From contig JAQULX010000010.1 of assembly GCA_028718465.1 (NCBI GenBank), positions 1-19,994 of the forward strand: 19,994 nucleotides of DNA. Reading direction: 5' to 3'. The DNA is from Dehalococcoidales bacterium (GTDB taxonomy: Bacteria; Chloroflexota; Dehalococcoidia; Dehalococcoidales; UBA3254). Below, one piece after another: positions 13,722 to 19,994 of the stretch. A model generated the notes under the pieces. The model worked only from the letters and a program-made list of their open reading frames with translations. It was not told where the DNA came from and made no database searches. The position numbers were made by a program, and so were the translations under genes. Positions within the stretch are counted from its first letter, which is position 1, and the number at the start of each line of letters is the position of its first letter.

Positions 13722-16454
13722 ATGGAAAGTAAAAAGCCCCTTCTGTTGCTGGTAGACGGCAGCGCTCTGGTGCATCGCGCCTTTCATGCCCTGCCTCCTT
13801 TGACAGCTCCCAAAACCGGCGAGACCGTGGGGGCAGTCTACGGTTTTTCCATGATGCTGATTAAAGCCATCAATGATCTGAAACCCACGCATTATGCCAT
13901 CGCCTTCGATCGAAAAGCTCCCACATTCCGGCACCAGATGTTCGATCAATATAAAGCCCATCGTCCGGCCATGCCGGATGAACTGGCCAACCAGTTCGGG
14001 CGGGTTCGGGACGTGATAGCTTCGTTCAGGATTCCCCTTTTTGAACTGGATGGATATGAAGCGGACGATATCCTGGGAGCGCTGGCCCAGCAGTCCAGCA
14101 GCCAGGATATGGATACCGTGATCCTGACCGGCGATGCGGATATCATGCAGCTCGTTTCACCCAGGGTAAAAGTCTATTACCCCCGCCCGGGCGGCAGTTT
14201 CTCCGACGCCGTGCTTTATGATGAGGACGCCGTAAGGCAGAGGTACGGTGTACCTCCATCCCAGATAGCCGATCTCAAAGCACTGAAGGGCGATCCATCC
14301 GATAATATTCCCGGTGTGCCGGGAGTGGGAGAAAAGACCGCCCTGAAACTGATGCAGCAGTTTGGCAGCGTTGAAGACATGCTGGATAACATTGACCGGA
14401 TCGAGCCGGCCAAATTAAGAGATAAGATTAAAGAGAATGTCGAAGCTGTCAAGCAGAGCAAAGAGCTCACCACTATTGTCCGGGAAACACCGGTCAAGCT
14501 TGATCTGGATGAATGCTGCCAGCTAGGACGCTATGACCGGGCAAGAGTAGCTGATATTTTCCGGGAATTGGGCTTTAACAGCCTGCTCTCCAAATTACCG
14601 GAATCCGGAGCGGAAGCTCCGGTTTCTCCTCCCCACCATGCAATGGAAACCCGCTTTATCGAGACTCGCTATCAGGCCGTTAATACCACGGAGGCTCAGT
14701 CAATACTGGTCAGGCGTTTATCGGCAGCCAAGACCCTGGCCATTTCTACAGCCGGGTCCAGCATCAGTCCCATGTCAGCTCACATAGCAGGCATATCCCT
14801 GTCCCAGGCAGCCGGAGAAGCTTATTACATCCCGATAGCTCCGCATGGTGCAGGAACGGATGGACAGTTACCTCTGGAAATAGTCAAAGATTATCTCAAA
14901 CCCCTGCTGGAAAACGGCTCTATTAGTAAATATTTCCATAACGGTAAATTCGATCTGATTTTGCTGGCTGAAAACGGGATCAACCTGGACAACCTGGCTT
15001 TTGACACTATGCTGGCGGCTTACCTGCTGGGAGAAAAGGCGCTGGGACTTAAGGAAATTGTCTTTTCCCGGCTGGGGCTGGAAATAACTCCGGCCAGCGC
15101 TCTGGTAGGCGCCGGATCCAAGCAGATCCCCCTGTTCCAGGTAGATATTGAGCAGGTCACTAATTTCGCCTGCGCAAACGCCGATATGATCGGCAGGCTG
15201 ACTGATTTTCTGACCGGAGAACTCCTCGCCCAGCGAGACCTGGGTGAACTCTTTTCCAAAGTGGAGTTGCCCCTGGTCCCGGTATTAGCTGAACTGGAGC
15301 GCTGCGGAGTAATTCTGGATACGGAACTTCTAAGAGAGATGTCCGGCCGCCTGGGCGATCTATTAGCCAATGAAGAAAAAACAATCCACGAGATGGCCGG
15401 TGAGGAATTCAATATCAACTCACCTTTACAACTAGGTATAGTCCTTTTTGAAAAACTGAACCTGCCGGGCAGGAAGGTGCGCGGCAGATATTCTACCGAA
15501 GCCTCGGTACTGGAGGAACTGCGCGGCTACCCGATCATACAGCATATCCTGGACTACCGCCAGCTAATGAAATTGAAATCGACCTACATCGATGCTTTGC
15601 CCGGGTTGATCAATCCCCGGACCGGCCGGGTACATACCAGTTTTAACCAGACCCGCACCACAACGGGACGCCTCTCTTCCAGCGAGCCGAATTTGCAGAA
15701 TATACCAGTCAGGGGTGAGATGGGAAGAGAAATCCGTAAAGCCTTTATCGCGCCACCCGGCTCCGTGCTTATTGCCGGTGATTATTCCCAAATTGACTTG
15801 CGGGTCCTCGCCCACCTGTCCCAGGATGAGAATTTACTGGAGGCTTTCCAGCAGGACAAGGACATTCATGCTGCCACTGCAGCCCAGCTTTTCGGCGTCA
15901 ATATTGCTGAGGTAAAACCGGATATGCGCCGCCTGGCCAAGACAGTCAACTTCGGCGTCATATACGGTATGAGTGAGTTCGGCCTGGAACAGGCTACCGA
16001 GCTGTCCCGCCGCGATGCCGGAAAGTTTATCAGCGCTTATTTTGAGAAATATCCCGGCGTCGCCAGCTACCTGGAGAACACTCGTGAACAGGCCCGCCTG
16101 ACAGGTTTTGTCCAGACGGTCCTCGGCCACCGGCGGTATATTCCGGAGGTCAACTCTCCCAATCGCGTGATCCGGGAAGCCGCCGAACGGATGGCCATTA
16201 ATATGCCCGTTCAGGGTACTTCTTCTGATATCATTAAAGTAGCGATGATAAACCTTCACTGTGAAATTCACAAACGCAAGCTGAAAAGCCGAATGTTGCT
16301 TCAGGTGCATGATGAGCTGATCTTCGAAGTGCCTCAAGATGAAATTGAACTCATGACCCGGCTGATACGAGACAGGATGTCCAATGCTGTCAGCCTCAGT
16401 ATACCCGTCAAAGTGGATATCAAGTCCGGCATCAACTGGGGCGCCATGGAGTAA
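13722..16454 (+). CDS. polA: DNA polymerase I with inactivated proofreading domain
   Basis: A 910-residue DNA polymerase I. Residues 1-290 are the 5' nuclease (flap) domain (LLLVDGSALVHRAFHAL; GDPSDNIPGVPGVGEKTA). Residues 305-500 are the 3'-5' exonuclease fold, but the first metal motif, normally DxE, reads S342-T-A344, so proofreading is probably lost, although HNGKFD and ANAD remain. The polymerase domain has motif A DYSQIDLR (D687; D692 where E. coli has the steric-gate Glu710), O-helix RRLAKTVNFGVIYG (F744) and motif C QVHDELIFE (H863, D864). I start at ATG 13722, just before the conserved SKKPLLLLVDGSA. An in-frame GTG at 13686 would add twelve residues overlapping the promoter and looks spurious. 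It fills repair gaps and removes RNA primers. mutM follows after six bases, forming a repair operon. Confidence 0.96.
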   Translation: MESKKPLLLLVDGSALVHRAFHALPPLTAPKTGETVGAVYGFSMMLIKAINDLKPTHYAIAFDRKAPTFRHQMFDQYKAHRPAMPDELANQFGRVRDVIASFRIPLFELDGYEADDILGALAQQSSSQDMDTVILTGDADIMQLVSPRVKVYYPRPGGSFSDAVLYDEDAVRQRYGVPPSQIADLKALKGDPSDNIPGVPGVGEKTALKLMQQFGSVEDMLDNIDRIEPAKLRDKIKENVEAVKQSKELTTIVRETPVKLDLDECCQLGRYDRARVADIFRELGFNSLLSKLPESGAEAPVSPPHHAMETRFIETRYQAVNTTEAQSILVRRLSAAKTLAISTAGSSISPMSAHIAGISLSQAAGEAYYIPIAPHGAGTDGQLPLEIVKDYLKPLLENGSISKYFHNGKFDLILLAENGINLDNLAFDTMLAAYLLGEKALGLKEIVFSRLGLEITPASALVGAGSKQIPLFQVDIEQVTNFACANADMIGRLTDFLTGELLAQRDLGELFSKVELPLVPVLAELERCGVILDTELLREMSGRLGDLLANEEKTIHEMAGEEFNINSPLQLGIVLFEKLNLPGRKVRGRYSTEASVLEELRGYPIIQHILDYRQLMKLKSTYIDALPGLINPRTGRVHTSFNQTRTTTGRLSSSEPNLQNIPVRGEMGREIRKAFIAPPGSVLIAGDYSQIDLRVLAHLSQDENLLEAFQQDKDIHAATAAQLFGVNIAEVKPDMRRLAKTVNFGVIYGMSEFGLEQATELSRRDAGKFISAYFEKYPGVASYLENTREQARLTGFVQTVLGHRRYIPEVNSPNRVIREAAERMAINMPVQGTSSDIIKVAMINLHCEIHKRKLKSRMLLQVHDELIFEVPQDEIELMTRLIRDRMSNAVSLSIPVKVDIKSGINWGAME

Positions 16455-16460
16455 GAAAGT

Positions 16461-17342
16461 ATGCCGGAACTACCGGAAGTCGAAACCACTATCAATGACC
16501 TTAAACCCTTTGTCCTCGGTAAGCGGATTGAGAAAGTGGATGTTTTATGGAAAGGAATTATTTCCGAGCCATCAGTGGAACAGTTCAGCCAGGGTTTAAG
16601 AGGCCGGAAAATAGTCGATATTACCCGCCGGGGCAAGCACCTGATCTTTGAGCTGGACAACAATACTTTCTGGATAGTCCATATGCGCATGACCGGCTCG
16701 CTGCTCTTGAAAAGGGCAGACGAGGAGCCGGGGAATTCGGTGCGGGTGGTTATCTACTTGAATGACCAGACTGCCATTCATTTCCGGGATATGCGCCGTT
16801 TCGGCAAGATGTGGCTGGTTAAAGACAAGGATTCAGTTGTCGGCAAACTGGGACCGGAACCTCTGGACTCCCGGTTCACTCCCGTATTGCTGGAACAACT
16901 ACTGCATGACCGCAAGGTCGCCATCAAAGGCCTTCTGCTGGACCAGACTCTGATTGCCGGAATCGGCAACATGTACGCCGATGAAGCTTTATATGATGCC
17001 CGCATTCACCCCCTGAGGTTGGCCAACAGCCTGACCAGAAATGAGATTTCCAGGCTGCATGCCTCTATTCAGAAAGTACTGAAGCAGGGTATCCTCAATA
17101 AAGGGGCCAGCACCGAGACTTACATACGGCCGGAAGGCGTCAAAGGAGAAGCCCATCTGAAATTCCAGGTCGCCCATAGGAAAGGCAAGGACTGCCCTGT
17201 CTGTGGAGGTCCTATCGAACGAATCACCGTCCACCAGCGAGGGACTTTCTTTTGTCCTTATTGCCAGAAATTACACCGGTACCCGACCGCTTCGCCTGGC
17301 CGGAGAAAGAATACCTCCGGCAGTGCGTCAGGGTCGAAATAG
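16461..17342 (+). CDS. mutM: Formamidopyrimidine-DNA glycosylase (Fpg)
   Basis: A 293-residue bifunctional glycosylase/AP-lyase that removes 8-oxoguanine and formamidopyrimidines. Catalytic P2 and E3 are in MPELPEVE; K59 (RRGKH) matches the E. coli Lys57 region. The H2TH segment includes GIGNMYADEALYDARIHP (167-184). The C-terminal zinc finger has C245-x2-C248-x16-C265-x2-C268 with R260 in HQRGTFFC, all required elements. About 20 basic, Ser/Gly-rich residues follow the finger, longer than the typical end. GGAG at the polA 3' end, nine bases before the ATG, serves as ribosome site, so it is co-transcribed with polA. The pairing puts lesion removal and gap filling under one promoter. Confidence 0.96.
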   Translation: MPELPEVETTINDLKPFVLGKRIEKVDVLWKGIISEPSVEQFSQGLRGRKIVDITRRGKHLIFELDNNTFWIVHMRMTGSLLLKRADEEPGNSVRVVIYLNDQTAIHFRDMRRFGKMWLVKDKDSVVGKLGPEPLDSRFTPVLLEQLLHDRKVAIKGLLLDQTLIAGIGNMYADEALYDARIHPLRLANSLTRNEISRLHASIQKVLKQGILNKGASTETYIRPEGVKGEAHLKFQVAHRKGKDCPVCGGPIERITVHQRGTFFCPYCQKLHRYPTASPGRRKNTSGSASGSK

Positions 17343-17473
17343 GACAAGCATTGTCATGCCGGCAGAAGGCAAGGTGTCTATCCGGTTTGGCTATTCCGAA
17401 GGTCTGGACAGGGCCGGCAAATATCTCAGGGTGGGGGCCCAACACCATCGATTTAATACCTCGCCTTTCTAAG

Positions 17474-17505
17474 ATCCTTCGCCGGGCTGCGCCCTTCTCA
17501 AGGAT
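17474..17505. repeat. REP-like nested inverted repeat
   Basis: Outer arms ATCCTT (17474-17479) and AAGGAT (17500-17505) enclose GGGC-TGC-GCCC (17484-17494). This resembles the short dispersed palindromes (CTTCGC...AAGGAT type) seen between genes in many bacterial genomes. There is no T run. It fills part of the 181-base gap after mutM, which has no other gene. Confidence 0.4.
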
Positions 17506-17523
17506 GCCGATAATTCTTGTATT

Positions 17524-18150
17524 ATGGCTGATATTTTGGATAACCTGATCAAAGTTGACAGACACAATGCCCGAGCGGCTGTGAATGCCCTGGTGAGGGC
17601 TTTCTATAATTATCCGGACCTGGTCTATTTCTTTCCCAACGATAACGCTCGAAAACACCTGGCATACTACTTTTTAAGCATGGCAGTGTTCGGCGGAGTT
17701 AGATACGGGGATGTCTATGCCACCCCCGGAATGGAGGGGGTAGCGGTCTGGTTACGCTCTGAACAATATCCCCTGACGGTATGGAAAATCCTGCGCTCCG
17801 TGCCTCTAGCGGATATTTTGCATTTTATCAGGTACGGCGGAGGGAAAATGCAGCGCTTAGGTGAGCACCTGGATTCGGTACATAAGCGATTAGCTCCCTT
17901 CGAACACTGGTATCTTGCAACCCTCGGAGTAGACCCGAGGTTTAAAGGCCAGGGTGTTGCGAGCAGGCTGCTAAAACCCATGCTCAAAAGGGTTGATAGA
18001 GAAGGTCTGCCCTGCTATCTGGAAACAGGAGATGCCAGGAATCTTCCATTATATGGGCATTTCGGGTTCAAAGTGATTGAGGAGTCCTCTATTCCTCAAA
18101 CGCCTCTAACCAATTGGGCTATGCTAAGGGAAGTCCCGCGCGACCGATAA
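17524..18150 (+). CDS. GNAT-family N-acetyltransferase
   Basis: A 208-residue GNAT acyltransferase. Motif A, the acetyl-CoA pyrophosphate-binding strand-loop-helix, is at 128-151 with GVDPRFKGQGVASRLL. Motif B is at 167-182 (LETGDARNLPLYGHFGF), with the Tyr that often acts as general acid. The N-terminal half (RAFYNYPDLVYFFP) resembles a group of uncharacterised bacterial GNATs. The substrate is not predictable. The ATG lacks a Shine-Dalgarno site. GATAAT (17509-17514) ends nine bases before it, so a near-leaderless transcript is possible, although no -35 is seen. It converges on the CvpA-family gene with only nine bases between stops and no evident terminator between them. Confidence 0.9.
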   Translation: MADILDNLIKVDRHNARAAVNALVRAFYNYPDLVYFFPNDNARKHLAYYFLSMAVFGGVRYGDVYATPGMEGVAVWLRSEQYPLTVWKILRSVPLADILHFIRYGGGKMQRLGEHLDSVHKRLAPFEHWYLATLGVDPRFKGQGVASRLLKPMLKRVDREGLPCYLETGDARNLPLYGHFGFKVIEESSIPQTPLTNWAMLREVPRDR

Positions 18151-18159
18151 ACGCCGGCC

Positions 18160-18657
18160 TTAAAAGACGTGTATCCGGGGGGCTCTTATCTCCTGTGGCA
18201 GTAATCCATGGACAAATGACAAACTGGCTGACAGCCAGACAATAACACCGGAGCCGGCCAGGGCTTGCTGCAGCCACCCTGCGATCGGATAAGCATTTAT
18301 CACCAGAGCGACTACCACAATGCCGATGGCTGCACTCAAAAGATTCAACAAGCCGCCGAACAGGCGGAAGAAAAATCCCTCATGCCAGATAGCTTCAATC
18401 ATCTTCCTCGGTATGTAAAAAATAAAGGACATAATGATGGAGGCAATCGCCAGAGCGATAAAAAATCCGGCGAAATTTTCCCAATTTTCTCCGGGCAAGA
18501 AGCTGAGTAGACTGGCGAAAAACGGATAAAAAAGCCCTGCAATGGGCAGGGCAACCAGAAAGGATACCCAGGAAAAAAAGCTCTTCACAGCCCCCTGGGT
18601 AAATCCGCCGACGAAGCTGAAAAAAAGTATGAGGACGGCAATAATATTTACTAACAT
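18160..18657 (-). CDS. CvpA-family membrane protein
   Basis: A 165-residue protein with four predicted membrane helices (about 3-22, 29-52, 63-85, 105-128), matching the CvpA (colicin V production) family in length and layout: GGFTQGAVKSFFSW near the start and GLLNLLSAAIGIVVVALVI near the end. In other bacteria CvpA affects envelope homeostasis and purine-linked colicin production; its molecular function is unsettled. An in-frame TTG at 18696 would add 13 residues, but that TTG is the first part of a perfect TTGACA -35 box, so ATG 18657 is the better start. AAGG nine to ten bases before the ATG overlaps the -10. The mRNA leader is predicted to be only a few bases. Confidence 0.85.
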   Translation of the reverse strand: MLVNIIAVLILFFSFVGGFTQGAVKSFFSWVSFLVALPIAGLFYPFFASLLSFLPGENWENFAGFFIALAIASIIMSFIFYIPRKMIEAIWHEGFFFRLFGGLLNLLSAAIGIVVVALVINAYPIAGWLQQALAGSGVIVWLSASLSFVHGLLPQEIRAPRIHVF

Positions 18658-18667
18658 GCAGCCCGAC

Positions 18668-18696
18668 CTTATATTAACCGGTTGTGAATATGTCAA
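18668..18696 (-). promoter_or_regulatory. Near-consensus promoter of the CvpA-family gene, almost leaderless
   Basis: TTGACA (18696-18691), a 17-base spacer and TATAAG (18673-18668) form one of the best sigma-70-type promoters in the window. Only ten bases separate the -10 from the ATG at 18657, so the transcript should start at most about four bases upstream of it. The -35 begins one base after the stop codon of the CoA-transferase gene. Confidence 0.75.
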
Positions 18697-18697
18697 C

Positions 18698-19876
18698 TTA
18701 TATTATATTATCTTGCTTCAATCCGGAAATTTCATCTTCGCTTAAACCCAACAGCCGGCGGTAGACATATTCATTATCCTGCCCGCGAACGGGTGCGGCC
18801 CGCCTGTAAGATGCAGGGCTGTCCGCCAGCCTGATAGGTGAAGCATCTACAACAGTCCCGGCAAAATCCGGGTCAGCCGGTGTGAGAAAAAACTCCCGAT
18901 CTCGCATCTGCGGGTCGTTGACCAGTTCAGCGGCATTGCGAGCCAGGCCTGCCGGTACTCCCTCTTCCTGTAAAGCAATCGCAACTTCTTCCGCCGGCAG
19001 ATGCTTTGTCCATGCCTGTACAAATCTGTCCAGCGCTTCCCTGTTTCGCTGCCTGGACGCGATAGTCGCAAAGCGCTCTTCGTTCATCCAGGCAGGCTGT
19101 CCCAGAGCACGTTTGAACCCTTCCCATTCCTCCGCAGTTGAGACCTCGATAGCGCACCAGCGGTCTTTACCACGGCAAGGATACACTCCGCAAGGGACTG
19201 ATCCGGCGGATGTGTTACCAACCGGCTTCGCCTCCCTGCCCCTCATCGTGCAGTCAAGAACCGCATCCGACAGCAGACTGGTCATGGTCTCGGTCTGAGA
19301 TAGGTCTATAAACTGTCCCTGGCCTGTTCTTCGGCGATATTCCAGAGCGCCCAGCAAGGCCAGACTGCCGTAGAGTCCGGCAATATGGTCAGCATAGGCG
19401 TAGCCTATTCCGGAAGGCGGCTGGCCGGGATACGCGGTCAACCGGGTAATGCCGGAAAAAGCCTGGACAGCAGGACCGAATCCGCTGTAGTTCCGCCAGG
19501 GGCCGCTGTGCCCCATCACCGACATACTCAAAAATATAATATCCGGATTCAGTTTTTTCACTCCCGGATAGTCCAGTCCCCAGTTTTCCATCACCCGGGA
19601 GCTGAAATTTTCGACTATGATGTCGCTGATCTTGATCAGACGGGCGGCGATCTCAAGGCCTTGGGCGCGACTCAGATTCAAAGTGATGCCCAATTTATTG
19701 CGGTTCCAGGTATCATAATAACTGCGGCTGAATTTATCATCTGCTTCCGGCAGAAGCGGCTGGATTTTGATTACCTCTGCACCGTAATCTGCCAGCAGCC
19801 GGGTAGCGTATGGGCCGGCCAGCACCCAGCTAAAATCCAGAATACGGATGTTATGTAATACCGGTGGGTCAGGCAT
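18698..19876 (-). CDS. Family III (CaiB/BaiF/Frc) CoA-transferase
   Basis: A 392-residue CoA-transferase of the CaiB/BaiF/formyl-CoA transferase family. The N terminus (RILDFSWVLAGPYATRLLADYGAEVIKIQ, 11-39) binds CoA. The catalytic Asp, which forms the acyl-anhydride intermediate, is D163 in YADHIAG. The LGALEYRRRTGQGQFIDLSQTE segment follows at 175-196. Length is normal and the gene intact. These enzymes move CoA between carboxylic acids in carnitine, oxalate, bile-acid and aromatic or alkylsuccinate metabolism; no neighbour identifies the acids here. GGGAGG lies nine bases before the ATG. A 13-base inverted repeat (ATGATA-t-TATCAT type, 19911-19923) overlaps TATGAT/GATAAT -10-like sequence upstream and may be the promoter-operator. 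The CvpA-family gene downstream has its own promoter. Confidence 0.93.
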   Translation of the reverse strand: MPDPPVLHNIRILDFSWVLAGPYATRLLADYGAEVIKIQPLLPEADDKFSRSYYDTWNRNKLGITLNLSRAQGLEIAARLIKISDIIVENFSSRVMENWGLDYPGVKKLNPDIIFLSMSVMGHSGPWRNYSGFGPAVQAFSGITRLTAYPGQPPSGIGYAYADHIAGLYGSLALLGALEYRRRTGQGQFIDLSQTETMTSLLSDAVLDCTMRGREAKPVGNTSAGSVPCGVYPCRGKDRWCAIEVSTAEEWEGFKRALGQPAWMNEERFATIASRQRNREALDRFVQAWTKHLPAEEVAIALQEEGVPAGLARNAAELVNDPQMRDREFFLTPADPDFAGTVVDASPIRLADSPASYRRAAPVRGQDNEYVYRRLLGLSEDEISGLKQDNII

Positions 19877-19910
19877 CGGTCTTCGGCCTCCCTGTTTATC
19901 TTCCGTATCA

Positions 19911-19923
19911 ATGATATTATCAT
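19911..19923 (-). promoter_or_regulatory. Palindrome at the putative promoter of the CoA-transferase gene
   Basis: The plus strand reads ATGATATTATCAT, a perfect palindrome around one central base. On the minus strand it overlaps -10-like hexamers (TATGAT, GATAAT) about 35-45 bases before the ATG. No convincing -35 is seen (TGACC is the closest). It could be an operator or simply an AT-rich -10 region. Confidence 0.3.
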
Positions 19924-19994
19924 AATCGGGTCAGGCCATTCCAGACCTGAGGTCGCAAAGACCAGCCATGTTAACTATGCCTTTAGTGAGGAAA

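Noticed and set aside
18658..18696. TTG start extending the CvpA-family protein
   Set aside because: The TTG is part of a perfect TTGACA -35 box with a matching -10, and the family N terminus begins at the downstream ATG.
1..19994. CRISPR array, tRNA or rRNA genes, insertion sequence or prophage genes
   Set aside because: Searching by eye found no regularly spaced repeats, tRNA-like folds, rRNA sequence, transposase or phage proteins; a tRNAscan or Rfam run would be decisive.

Overview
The window looks like chromosomal DNA of a strictly anaerobic bacterium, most likely Chloroflexota of the Dehalococcoidia type. This placement is an inference. It rests on a homocitrate-synthase-like protein of the kind that serves as Re-citrate synthase in Dehalococcoides, a tungsten/molybdenum-pterin oxidoreductase with a ferredoxin-like partner, a membrane pyrophosphatase with K+-independent signature residues, and a family III CoA-transferase. 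There are no rRNA or tRNA genes, CRISPR array, prophage, transposase or toxin-antitoxin pair. I found no candidate defence system; most of the novelty is in gene-control sequences and in unusual residues of known enzymes.

Layout. 160-1851 (-): membrane sensor histidine kinase. 4342-1997 (-): tight three-gene operon of citrate/homocitrate synthase-type enzyme, TrmO-like tRNA methyltransferase and HhH-GPD DNA glycosylase, with a recognisable promoter and probable terminator. 7303-4726 (-): two-gene unit of pterin oxidoreductase and two-cluster ferredoxin, bounded by a promoter with a CRP/FNR-type box and a strong intrinsic terminator. 7682-9707 (+): FtsX/MacB-type ABC permease and ATPase, preceded by repeated operator-like boxes and a potentially folded leader. 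10936-9704 (-): MFS transporter that appears to start at ATA. 11357-13549 (+): proton-pumping pyrophosphatase with a hairpin at the start of its leader. 13722-17342 (+): polA and mutM. 17524-18150 (+): GNAT acetyltransferase. 18657-18160 (-): CvpA-family membrane protein. 19876-18698 (-): CaiB/BaiF CoA-transferase.

How the genes fit together. The citrate synthase-type enzyme, pyrophosphatase, pterin oxidoreductase and CoA-transferase suit an energy-limited anaerobe running an incomplete TCA pathway and conserving energy from PPi. DNA maintenance is represented by polA, mutM and the glycosylase. A recurring theme is promoters sitting almost on the start codon (polA, cvpA, perhaps the GNAT gene), which suggests that leaderless or near-leaderless mRNAs are used alongside genes with ordinary Shine-Dalgarno sites.
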